From assembly GCF_008630535.1 (NCBI RefSeq), contig NZ_VWPH01000005.1:465564-529563 (forward strand): a stretch of DNA of 64,000 nt. Reading direction: 5' to 3'. This document shows, in pieces, positions 50,737-58,530 of this stretch. Numbering within the stretch: the stretch's first letter is position 1; the number at the start of each line of letters is the position of its first letter. The notes below the pieces were generated by a model. That model saw only the letters and a program-made list of their open reading frames with translations. It was not told the DNA's origin and ran no database searches. The position numbers were made by a program, and so were the translations under genes. The stretch is from Saccharopolyspora hirsuta (GTDB lineage: Bacteria; Actinomycetota; Actinomycetes; Mycobacteriales; Pseudonocardiaceae).

Positions 50737-52644
50737 TCAGACGGCCGATTCGGCGGGGAGCTTGTCGATGCGGATCGCCGAGGCCTTGTACTCGGCGGTG
50801 CCCGCCACCGGGTCGGTGGCCTCGATGGTGATCAGGTTGACGTCCACCTCGTCCGGGAAGTGGAAGGTCATGAACGCCAGCCCCGGTCGCAGGCCCTCGT
50901 CCAGCCGCACCGGCGCCACGATCGAGCCGCGCCGCGACGAGATCTGCACCTTCTCCCCCGCCACCACGCCGAGCGCTTCGGTGTCCGCGGGCGAGAGGTC
51001 GATGGTCTCCCCGCGCCGCATCGGCGAGCTGAGCCCGCCCGACTGCACGCCGGTGTTGTAGGAGTCCAGCCGCCGTCCGGTGGTCAGGCGCAGCGGGTAC
51101 TCCTCGCTGAGCTCGTCGACCGGCGGGCTGTGCCGCACCGGCGCGAACCCCGCGGGCTCGCCGCGCTCGGCCGGGTCCTCCGCCCACAGCCGGGCGTGCA
51201 GGTAGGTCGGCTCCAGCTCGTCCTCGGAGTAGCACGGCCACTGGATGCCGCCGAGCTCGGCCAGCCGCTGGTAGCTCATCCCGCGGTGCATCGGCGACAG
51301 CGCGCGCATCTCGTCCCACACCTGCTCGGCCGATTCGTAGTACCAGTCGTGGCCCAGCCGCCGCGCGATGTCGCAGATGATGTCGATGTCGTCGCGCGCG
51401 CCGCCCGGCGGCTCCAGCGCCTTGCGCACCCGCTGGACGCGCCGCTCGCTGTTGGTGAAGGTGCCCTCGCTCTCGCACCAGGCCGCCGCGGCGGGCAGCA
51501 CCACGTGCGCCTGCTGCGCGGTCTTGGTCAGGAAGATGTCCTGCACCACCAGGTGTTCCAGGTTCTGCATCCGCTTGAGGGTGCGGCCGGAGTCGGCCTC
51601 GGACTGCACCGGGTTCTCCCCGATGGCGTAGACCGCGGTGAGCTCACCGCGGTCCATGGCCTCGAACATCTGCGTCAGGTGCCAGCCGTAGCGGGGCTGG
51701 ATCTTCGATCCCCACGCGGCGTCGAACTTGGCCCGCACCTCCGGCAGCAGGATGTCCTGGAACCCCGGCAGCCGGTTGGGGATCGCGCCCATGTCGCCGC
51801 CGCCCTGCACGTTGTTCTGCCCGCGCAACGGGTTCAGCCCGGCGCCGTAGCGCCCGACGTGCCCGGTCAGCAGCGAGAGGTTGATCAGCGACAGCACGTT
51901 GTCGGTGCCGTTGTGGTGCTCGGTGATGCCGAGCGTCCAGCACAGCTGCGCGCGGTCGGCGCGGGCGTAGGCGTGCGCGAGTTCCTCGATGAGCTCGGCG
52001 GGCACACCGGTCTCCAGCGCGGCGACCTCCGGCGTCCACTGCTCGACCTCGGCGGCGTAGGCCTCGAAACCGCTGGTCGCGCGGTCGATGAACGACCGGT
52101 TGACCAGCCCGGAGCAGATGATCTCCCGGCCGATGGCGTGCGCCAGGGCGATGTCGGTGCCGACGTTGAGCTGCAGCCACCGGTGCGCCCACTTGGCGGT
52201 GCTGGTGCGCCGGGGATCGACCACGTACAGCTTGGCGCCGTTGTGCACCGCCTTGAGCACGTGGTGGAAGAAGATCGGGTGCGCCTCGCGGGCGTTGGAG
52301 CCCCACATCACGATGACGTCGGCCGCCTCGATCTCCTGGTAGGACGAGGTGCCGCCGCCGCTTCCGAAGACCTGCGCCAGGCCCGCCACGCTCGGCGCGT
52401 GGCAGGTGCGGTTGCAGGAGTCGACGTTGTTGGTGCCGATGACCGCGCGGGCGAACTTCTGCGCCACGTAGTTCATCTCGTTGGTGGAGCGGGCGCAGGA
52501 GAACACGCCGAAGGCGTCGGGCCCGCGGGTCTCGACGGTCCGCGCGATCCCCTCGGCGGCCCGGTCCAGGGCTTCCTCCCACGACGCGGGGCGCAGCCCG
52601 CTGCCGTCGCGCACGAGAGGCTCGGTCAACCGCGTGTAGCTCAT
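50737..52644 (-). CDS. fdhF: Formate dehydrogenase catalytic subunit (molybdopterin domain, Cys type)
   Basis: This 635-residue protein is the molybdenum/bis-MGD catalytic part of formate dehydrogenase. Cys81-His82 in RTCHAPSV takes the place of selenocysteine-His in E. coli FdhF. It lacks the usual N-terminal Fe4S4 domain, which instead closes the subunit encoded at 47777-48712. It oxidises formate to CO2. ATG 52644 has GAGGAGG 5 nt upstream. It heads a minus-strand operon, divergent from the decarboxylase. FdhD is encoded at 60444. Confidence 0.88.
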   Translation of the reverse strand: MSYTRLTEPLVRDGSGLRPASWEEALDRAAEGIARTVETRGPDAFGVFSCARSTNEMNYVAQKFARAVIGTNNVDSCNRTCHAPSVAGLAQVFGSGGGTSSYQEIEAADVIVMWGSNAREAHPIFFHHVLKAVHNGAKLYVVDPRRTSTAKWAHRWLQLNVGTDIALAHAIGREIICSGLVNRSFIDRATSGFEAYAAEVEQWTPEVAALETGVPAELIEELAHAYARADRAQLCWTLGITEHHNGTDNVLSLINLSLLTGHVGRYGAGLNPLRGQNNVQGGGDMGAIPNRLPGFQDILLPEVRAKFDAAWGSKIQPRYGWHLTQMFEAMDRGELTAVYAIGENPVQSEADSGRTLKRMQNLEHLVVQDIFLTKTAQQAHVVLPAAAAWCESEGTFTNSERRVQRVRKALEPPGGARDDIDIICDIARRLGHDWYYESAEQVWDEMRALSPMHRGMSYQRLAELGGIQWPCYSEDELEPTYLHARLWAEDPAERGEPAGFAPVRHSPPVDELSEEYPLRLTTGRRLDSYNTGVQSGGLSSPMRRGETIDLSPADTEALGVVAGEKVQISSRRGSIVAPVRLDEGLRPGLAFMTFHFPDEVDVNLITIEATDPVAGTAEYKASAIRIDKLPAESAV

Positions 52645-52900
52645 TGCTGCCTCCTCGATTCGGAGATCGCGCAGGTCCGCGGCGATGTCGCGCGGAACCG
52701 CCGCCCGGCGTGCCGGGCAGCCGGGCCAACCACCGCGGCGGACCCTCCGCCAGGTCTTGCAGCGCGGATGTCCCATGCTCGCCGGTCGGCCGGCCACCGG
52801 CCATCCGCCGTTCGAAGGCATTGCCGCGGCAGTGCTGCGGGCCCGCAGCCAGCGGAATCCGCTCAGTTCGGCAACGCCCGCAGCCGTCGGAGCATGCAGT

Positions 52901-52911
52901 ATACAGTATGT
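52901..52911. promoter_or_regulatory. GntR operator copy 2
   Basis: TATACAGTATG matches CATACNGTATG with one change. It is flanked by CATGCAG, giving an overlapping second half-site. It lies between the divergent fdhF and decarboxylase genes. Confidence 0.6.
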
Positions 52912-53031
52912 CACTCCTCCGGCAAGCCCCGCCGCGGGCGAGCCGATCCCTCCACTGAGGACAGTTCGCGGGACACCTCTGATCCGGCTATGGACAACCG
53001 CCCGCCCGCTGCGGTATCCCTGGAATTGCCT

Positions 53032-53042
53032 CATACGGTATG
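53032..53042. promoter_or_regulatory. GntR operator copy 3
   Basis: CATACGGTATG is a perfect inverted repeat with a single central base, extended by CAGTATG to form CATACGGTATGCAGTATG. It ends 55 bp before the start of the decarboxylase gene, a position suited to repression. Confidence 0.65.
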
Positions 53043-53097
53043 CAGTATGGAGCCGACCGCAGGCACCGGCTTTCCCTCCGAGAGGATGAGAGCGCTC

Positions 53098-54789
53098 ATG
53101 GCCCAGACATCACCCGAGCGAGCAGAGCTGATCTCCGGCGGTCACCTGGTCGCCAAAGCGCTCCGAGCAGAGGGCGTGGACACCATCTTCACCCTCTGCG
53201 GCGGGCACATCATCGACATCTACGACGGCTGCGTCGACGAGGGCATCGAGGTCATCGACGTCCGGCACGAGCAGGTCGCCGCGCACGCCGCCGACGGCTA
53301 CGCCCGCATCACCGGCCGCCCCGGCTGCGCCGTGGTCACCGCCGGGCCGGGCACCACCGACGCGGTCACCGGCGTGGCCAACGCCTTCCGCGCGGAGAGC
53401 CCGATGCTGCTCATCGGCGGCCAGGGCGCGCTGTCGCAGCACAAGATGGGGTCGCTGCAGGACCTCCCGCACGTGGACATGATGAGCCCGATCACCAAGT
53501 TCGCGGCCACCGTCCCGCACACCGCGCGGGTCGCGGACATGGTGTCCATGGCGTTCCGGGAGTGCTTCCACGGCTCCCCCGGCCCGTCGTTCCTGGAGAT
53601 CCCGCGCGACATCCTCGACGCGAAGGTGCCGGTGGCCGAGGCCCGCGTCCCGCTGGCCGGCGGCTACCGCGCCTCCACCCGCTCGGCGGGCGACCCGGAC
53701 GCGGTGGAGAAGCTGGCCGACCTGCTGGTCAAGGCGGAGAAGCCGTGCATCCTGCTGGGCAGCCAGACCTGGACCTGCCGGGCCACCGACTCGGCGGTCA
53801 AGCTGGTGCGCGAGCTCAACCTGCCCGCCTTCATGAACGGCGCCGGACGCGGCACGCTGCCCCCGGCCGACCCGCTGCACTTCCAGCTGGCCCGCCGCTA
53901 CGCGTTCACCAACGCGGACCTGATCATCATCGTGGGCACCCCGTTCGACTTCCGGATGGGCTACGGCCGCCGCCTGTCCCCCGACGCCACCGTGGTGCAG
54001 ATCGACCTCGACTACCGCACGGTCGGCCGCAACCGCGACATCGACCTGGGCATCGTCGGCGACGCCGACGCGGTGCTCACCGCGCTCGCCCAAGCCGCCT
54101 CCGGGCGCCTCGACAACGGCGCGAGCAAGCGGCAGGCCTGGATCCGGGAGCTGCGCGAGGTCGAGACGACCGCCTACGAGAAGCGGTTGCCCCGCCAGCA
54201 CTCCGACGCCTCCCCCATCGACCCGTACCGGCTGGTGCACGAGATCAACGAGTTCCTCACCGAGGACTCCATCTACATCGGCGACGGCGGCGACATCGTC
54301 ACCTTCTCCGGCCAGGTCATCCAGCCCAAGGCCCCGGGCCACTGGATGGACCCCGGCCCGCTGGGCACCCTCGGCGTCGGCGTGCCGTTCGCGATGGCCG
54401 CCAAGCACGCCCGCCCCGACAAGGAGGTGGTGTGCCTGTTCGGCGACGGCGCGTTCAGCCTCACCGGCTGGGACTTCGAGACGATGGTGCGCTTCGACCT
54501 GCCCTTCGTCGGGATCGTGGGCAACAACTCCTCGATGAACCAGATCCGCTACGGCCAGATCGCCAAGTACGGCGCGGACCGCGGCCGGGTCGGCAACACC
54601 CTCGGCGACGTGGAGTACAGCAAGTTCGCCCAGATGCTCGGCGGATACGGCGAAGAGGTCCGCGACCCGAGCGAGATCGGCCCGGCCCTGCGCCGCGCCC
54701 GCGAGTCCGGCAAGCCGTCCCTGATCAACGTCTGGGTCGATCCGGAGGTCTACGCCCCCGGAACCATGAACCAGACCATGTACAAGTGA
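53098..54789 (+). CDS. ThDP-dependent enzyme, candidate oxalyl-CoA decarboxylase or 2-hydroxyacyl-CoA lyase
   Basis: This 563-residue protein is a full ThDP enzyme of the acetolactate synthase/OXC/HACL superfamily. Glu58 in RHEQVAAHAADGYAR is the cofactor-activating Glu, and GDGAFSLTGWDFETMVRF then NNSSMNQI form the ThDP/Mg site. It lacks the Tyr-Glu pair of Oxalobacter OXC; the aligned segment reads MGSLQDLPHVDMM, closer to HACL enzymes with their Gln-Glu. The next gene is frc, which argues for oxalyl-CoA as substrate. I chose ATG 53098; ATGs at 53047 and 53086 are less likely because the first lies in an operator. Confidence 0.75.
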   Translation: MAQTSPERAELISGGHLVAKALRAEGVDTIFTLCGGHIIDIYDGCVDEGIEVIDVRHEQVAAHAADGYARITGRPGCAVVTAGPGTTDAVTGVANAFRAESPMLLIGGQGALSQHKMGSLQDLPHVDMMSPITKFAATVPHTARVADMVSMAFRECFHGSPGPSFLEIPRDILDAKVPVAEARVPLAGGYRASTRSAGDPDAVEKLADLLVKAEKPCILLGSQTWTCRATDSAVKLVRELNLPAFMNGAGRGTLPPADPLHFQLARRYAFTNADLIIIVGTPFDFRMGYGRRLSPDATVVQIDLDYRTVGRNRDIDLGIVGDADAVLTALAQAASGRLDNGASKRQAWIRELREVETTAYEKRLPRQHSDASPIDPYRLVHEINEFLTEDSIYIGDGGDIVTFSGQVIQPKAPGHWMDPGPLGTLGVGVPFAMAAKHARPDKEVVCLFGDGAFSLTGWDFETMVRFDLPFVGIVGNNSSMNQIRYGQIAKYGADRGRVGNTLGDVEYSKFAQMLGGYGEEVRDPSEIGPALRRARESGKPSLINVWVDPEVYAPGTMNQTMYK

Positions 54790-54804
54790 GGATTCACCGT
54801 TTCC

Positions 54805-54985
54805 AGACTCGCCTTGCGTGGCGGTGCGGCTAGCGGAACCTCAGAGGCCTTCTCGCTGCGGGATCCCGTTCTCATGCATGCCAATGCACGGCAAACGGGC
54901 TGTCCTCGCGAGAAAACCTCTGAGAACCCGCGGCGGTGCGAGTTGCGAGGGTGGGCTAAGCGGCTTCGCCGCTTCAAAGAAGAAG
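54805..54985. repeat. Structured intergenic element between the decarboxylase and frc
   Basis: The 207 bp gap holds a nested inverted repeat: CTCAGAGGCCTTCTCGC (54840-54856) pairs with 54908-54924 with two mismatches over 17 bp. Inside it are CCCGTT/AACGGG (54865-54870, 54894-54899) and TGCAT/ATGCA around a GCCA loop (54875-54888). A second hairpin, AAGCGGC-TTC-GCCGCTT, follows at 54958-54974. It may be an interspersed repeat, or an mRNA processing or attenuation element. Confidence 0.65.
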
Positions 54986-54996
54986 AGGTGCTTGAG

Positions 54997-56223
54997 ATGA
55001 GCGCTTTGGAGGGTGTCCGGGTGCTGGACATGACGCACGTCCAGTCCGGGCCGTCCGCGACCCAGGTGCTGGCCTGGCTCGGCGCCGACGTGGTGAAGCT
55101 GGAGGCGCCCACCGGGGACATCACCCGCCGCCAGCTGCGCGACCTCGACGACGTCGACAGCCTGTACTTCACCATGCTCAACTGCAACAAGCGCAGCATC
55201 ACGTTGAACATGAAGTCCGAGCGCGGCAAGGAGATCTTCACCCGGCTGGTCGCCGACTCCGACGTGCTGGTGGAGAACTTCGGGCCCGGCACGGTGGACC
55301 GGATGGGCTTCCCGTGGGAGCGGCTGCGCGAGATCAACCCGAGGTTGGTCTACGCCTCCATCAAGGGCTTCGGCGAGGGCCCCTACACCCACTTCAAGGC
55401 CTACGAGGTGGTGGCCCAGGCGATGGGCGGCTCGATGAGCACCACCGGCCTGGAGGACGGGCCGCCGCTGGCCACCGGGGCGCAGATCGGCGACTCCGGC
55501 ACCGGCATCCACACCGTGGCCGGGATCCTCGCCGCCCTGCTGCAGCGCGAGCGCACCGGCCGCGGGCAGCGGGTCTCGGTGGCGATGCAGCACGCGGTGC
55601 TCAACCTGTGCCGGGTCAAGCTGCGCGACCAGCAGCGCCTGGCGCACGGCCCGCTGCGCGAGTACCCCAACGCCGACTTCGGCGACGAGGTGCCGCGGTC
55701 GGGCAACGCCTCCGGCGGCGGCCAGCCCGGGTGGGCGGTGCGCTGCAAGCCGGGCGGGCCCAACGACTACATCTACGTCATCGTCCAACCGCAGGGCTGG
55801 GCGCCGATCGCGCGGCTGATCGGCCGACCGGAGCTGGTCGAGGACCCGGACTGGGCCACCCCGGAGGCCCGGTTGTCCAAGTTGGACAAGATGTTCAGCC
55901 TGATCGAGGAGTGGACGCTCGGCCTGGACAAGTGGGAGGTGCTGGCGGCGCTCAACGAGCACAACGTGCCGTGCGGTCCGATCCTGTCCACCAAGGAGAT
56001 CATCGAGGACACCTCGCTGGCCGACAACGACATGATCGTCACCGTCGACCACCCGGAGCGCGGCCCGTTCAAGACCGTCGGCTGCCCGATCAAGCTGTCC
56101 GACTCCCCGGTGCGGGTGGACCGCTCCCCGCTGCTCGGCGAGCACACGGCCGAGATCTTCCAGGAACGACTGGGCATCGACGAGGCCGAGCTGGCCGAGC
56201 TCAAGGCGAACGGGGTGATCTGA
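54997..56223 (+). CDS. frc: Formyl-CoA:oxalate CoA-transferase
   Basis: This 408-residue protein is a class III CoA-transferase closely resembling Oxalobacter FRC along its whole length, for example in [26 protein letters not shown] and [16 protein letters not shown]. Asp166 ([10 protein letters not shown]) aligns with catalytic Asp169, and the Gly-rich loop GGGQPGW is present. It moves CoA from formyl-CoA to oxalate, giving oxalyl-CoA and formate. AGAGG lies 8 nt before ATG 54997. It is 2 bp from the acyl-CoA synthetase gene. Confidence 0.92.
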   Translation: MSALEGVRVLDMTHVQSGPSATQVLAWLGADVVKLEAPTGDITRRQLRDLDDVDSLYFTMLNCNKRSITLNMKSERGKEIFTRLVADSDVLVENFGPGTVDRMGFPWERLREINPRLVYASIKGFGEGPYTHFKAYEVVAQAMGGSMSTTGLEDGPPLATGAQIGDSGTGIHTVAGILAALLQRERTGRGQRVSVAMQHAVLNLCRVKLRDQQRLAHGPLREYPNADFGDEVPRSGNASGGGQPGWAVRCKPGGPNDYIYVIVQPQGWAPIARLIGRPELVEDPDWATPEARLSKLDKMFSLIEEWTLGLDKWEVLAALNEHNVPCGPILSTKEIIEDTSLADNDMIVTVDHPERGPFKTVGCPIKLSDSPVRVDRSPLLGEHTAEIFQERLGIDEAELAELKANGVI

Positions 56224-56225
56224 GG

Positions 56226-58355
56226 ATGGCACACGACGGAGCCCGCGTGCGGGAGGTGCTGGACGCGGTCCGGGCGGAGGGCCGCACCGCGCTCACCGCG
56301 CCCGAGGCCAAGCAGCTCTGCGACGCCTACGGCATCCCCACCGCCGGGGAGGGGCTGGCGACCAGCGCCGACGAGGCGGTGGCGCTGGCCCGCGAGATCG
56401 GCGGGCCGGTGGCGCTGAAGATCGTCTCCCCGGACATCCTGCACAAGACCGACGCGGGCTGCGTGCTGGTGGACGTCTCCGGCGATGCGGAGGTGCGCAG
56501 CGGCTACGAGAAGATCCTGGCCAACGCGCACGCCTTCACCGAGAACCCGGCCATCGCCGGTGCCCAGGTGCAGCAGATGGTCAGCGGCCAGGAGGTGATC
56601 GTCGGCGCGACCACCGACCCGACGTTCGGCAAGGTGGTCGCCTTCGGGCTCGGCGGGGTGCTGGTGGAGGTGCTCAAGGACGTCACCTTCCGCCTCGCTC
56701 CCCTCTCCGCCGAGCAGGCTCGGTCGATGCTCGACGACATCGCCGCAGCCGAGGTGCTGCGCGGCGCGCGCGGCGCCGAACCGGTCGACGCGGCAGCGCT
56801 GGCCGACGTGCTGCGCCGGGTCTCCGAGCTGGTGCACGACTTCCCGGAGATCAGCGAGCTGGACCTCAACCCGGTGTTCGCCACCGCCAGCGGGGCCACC
56901 GCCGCGGACGTGCGGATCGTGCTGGCCGCCGAGCAGGGCGAAGCACCTCCGCAGCGCTCGCAGGAGGAGATCCTGGCCGCGATGCAGCGGCTGATGAACC
57001 CGAGCAGCGTCGCCGTGATCGGCGCGTCCAACGAGGACGGCAAGATCGGCAACTCGGTGATGAAGAACCTGATCAACGGCGGCTACGCGGGCCAGATCCA
57101 CCCGATCAACCCGAAGGCCGACGAGATCCTGGGGCGCCCGGCGCACCGCAGCATCACCGACGTGCCGGGGCCGGTGGACGTCGCGGTGTTCACGGTGCCT
57201 GCGAAGTTCGTGGCCGCGGCCCTGGAGGAGTGCGGTCAGAAGGGCGTCGCGGCGGCCGTGCTCATCCCCTCCGGCTTCGCCGAGACCGGCAACCAGGAGC
57301 TGCAGGACGAGGTCGTCACCGTCGCGCGCAAGCACGGCATCCGGCTGCTCGGGCCGAACATCTACGGCTACTACTACACGCCGCAGAACCTGTGCGCGAC
57401 GTTCTGCACGCCCTACGACGTGCGCGGCGGGGTCGCGCTGACCTCGCAGAGCGGCGGCATCGGGATGGCCATCCTCGGCTTCAGCCGCACCACCAAGATG
57501 GGCGTGTCGGCGATCGTCGGGCTCGGCAACAAGTCCGATGTGGACGAGGACGACCTGCTGACGTTCTTCGAGCAGGACGACAACACGCACTGCGTGGCCA
57601 TGCACCTGGAGGACCTCAAGGACGGCCGGGCCTTCGTCGAAGCCGCCGAGCGAGTCACCAAGAAGAAGCCGGTGGTGGTGCTCAAAGCCGGGCGCACCGA
57701 CATGGGCGCCCGGGCGGCCAGCTCGCACACCGGCGCACTGGCCGGAAACGACAAGGTCTACGACGACATCCTGCGCCAGTCCGGGGTGGTCCGGGCACCG
57801 GGGCTCAACGAGATGCTGGAGTACGCGCGCGGCATCCCGGTCCTGCCCACCCCGAAGGGCGAGAACGTCGTCATCATCACCGGGGCGGGCGGCTCCGGGG
57901 TGCTGCTGTCGGACGCCTGCGTGGCCAACGGGCTGCGGCTGATGGACATCCCGCCGGACCTGGACGCGGAGTTCCGCCGCTACATCCCGCCGTTCGGCGC
58001 CGCGGGCAACCCGATCGACATCACCGGCGGCGAACCGCCCAGCACCTACGAGGCCACCATCCGGCTCGGGCTGCGCGACCCGCGCATCCACGCGCTGATC
58101 CTCGGCTACTGGCACACCATCGTCACACCGCCGATGGTGTTCGCCGAACTGGCCGCGCGGGTGGCCGAAGAGGCCCGCGCCGACGGCGTGGACAAACCGA
58201 TCGTGGTGTCCCTGGCCGGGGACACCGAGGTGGAGAAGGCGGCGGACTACCTGTTCGACCACGGCATCGTCGCCTACCCCTACACCACCGAGAAGCCCGT
58301 CGCCGTCCTCGGCGCCAAGTACCAGTGGGCCAGGGCGGCCGGACTCCTCGACTGA
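56226..58355 (+). CDS. ADP-forming acyl-CoA synthetase (acetate-CoA ligase family)
   Basis: This 709-residue protein has an N-terminal ATP-grasp domain (VALKIVSPDILHKTDAGCV), a CoA-binding Rossmann domain (SVAVIGASNEDGKIGNSVM) and a ligase domain with the phospho-His motif SSHTGALAG. This beta-alpha order is the reverse of the most common ACD layout. It makes an acyl-CoA from acid, CoA and ATP, or runs backwards with ATP gain. Formyl-CoA, oxalate or acetate are possible substrates given frc next door. It follows frc by 2 bp. Confidence 0.82.
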   Translation: MAHDGARVREVLDAVRAEGRTALTAPEAKQLCDAYGIPTAGEGLATSADEAVALAREIGGPVALKIVSPDILHKTDAGCVLVDVSGDAEVRSGYEKILANAHAFTENPAIAGAQVQQMVSGQEVIVGATTDPTFGKVVAFGLGGVLVEVLKDVTFRLAPLSAEQARSMLDDIAAAEVLRGARGAEPVDAAALADVLRRVSELVHDFPEISELDLNPVFATASGATAADVRIVLAAEQGEAPPQRSQEEILAAMQRLMNPSSVAVIGASNEDGKIGNSVMKNLINGGYAGQIHPINPKADEILGRPAHRSITDVPGPVDVAVFTVPAKFVAAALEECGQKGVAAAVLIPSGFAETGNQELQDEVVTVARKHGIRLLGPNIYGYYYTPQNLCATFCTPYDVRGGVALTSQSGGIGMAILGFSRTTKMGVSAIVGLGNKSDVDEDDLLTFFEQDDNTHCVAMHLEDLKDGRAFVEAAERVTKKKPVVVLKAGRTDMGARAASSHTGALAGNDKVYDDILRQSGVVRAPGLNEMLEYARGIPVLPTPKGENVVIITGAGGSGVLLSDACVANGLRLMDIPPDLDAEFRRYIPPFGAAGNPIDITGGEPPSTYEATIRLGLRDPRIHALILGYWHTIVTPPMVFAELAARVAEEARADGVDKPIVVSLAGDTEVEKAADYLFDHGIVAYPYTTEKPVAVLGAKYQWARAAGLLD

Positions 58356-58406
58356 CGCCACCCGGGGGCCACCGCGCCCCGGATGACGCCGAGCACCACC
58401 CGAAAT

Positions 58407-58488
58407 GCCTGATCGGGCACTTGCCACTGCGGGGTGCGCGGATTCGCGTCGCGCACCCCGCGCGGAACGGGGAGGCGCCTGATCGGGC
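58407..58488. repeat. Two GCCTGATCGGGC repeats flanking a hairpin
   Basis: GCCTGATCGGGC occurs at 58407-58418 and 58477-58488, 70 bp apart, around the hairpin at 58429-58461. Each copy is itself a near-palindrome. They may be paired operators for the transporter operon that starts at 58531. Confidence 0.5.
58429..58461 (+). terminator. Terminator-like hairpin after the acyl-CoA synthetase gene
   Basis: GCGGGGTGCGCG and CGCGCACCCCGC form a perfect 12 bp stem around a 9 nt loop, 73 nt after the stop codon. It probably separates the decarboxylase-frc-synthetase operon from the transporter operon. Confidence 0.7.
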
Positions 58489-58530
58489 GCGTGCGAGCAC
58501 AGCGAATCCCGAAGGGCGAGGAGATCTGGT

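Larger units (their letters stand above)
52645..53097. other. Divergent control region between fdhF and the decarboxylase operon
   Basis: No gene is supported in these 453 bp, though an unconserved leftward frame extends upstream of fdhF. It holds two CATACNGTATG operator copies, at 52901-52911 and 53032-53042. Each lies inside a larger cluster of half-sites (CAGTATACAGTATG and GGTATGCAGTATG). Both promoters must lie here. Confidence 0.7.

Noticed and set aside
53098..54789. Catabolic acetolactate synthase
   Set aside because: The fold allows it, but the tight linkage to frc, formate dehydrogenase and fdhD makes an oxalyl-CoA or formyl-CoA role more likely. I left the gene symbol blank because the OXC residues are absent.
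54818..55000. 60-residue frame before frc
   Set aside because: It lies across the nested hairpins and has no ribosome binding site; the hairpins explain the sequence better.
54841..56232. 463-residue frame antisense to frc
   Set aside because: It is a GC-driven shadow of the strong frc gene.
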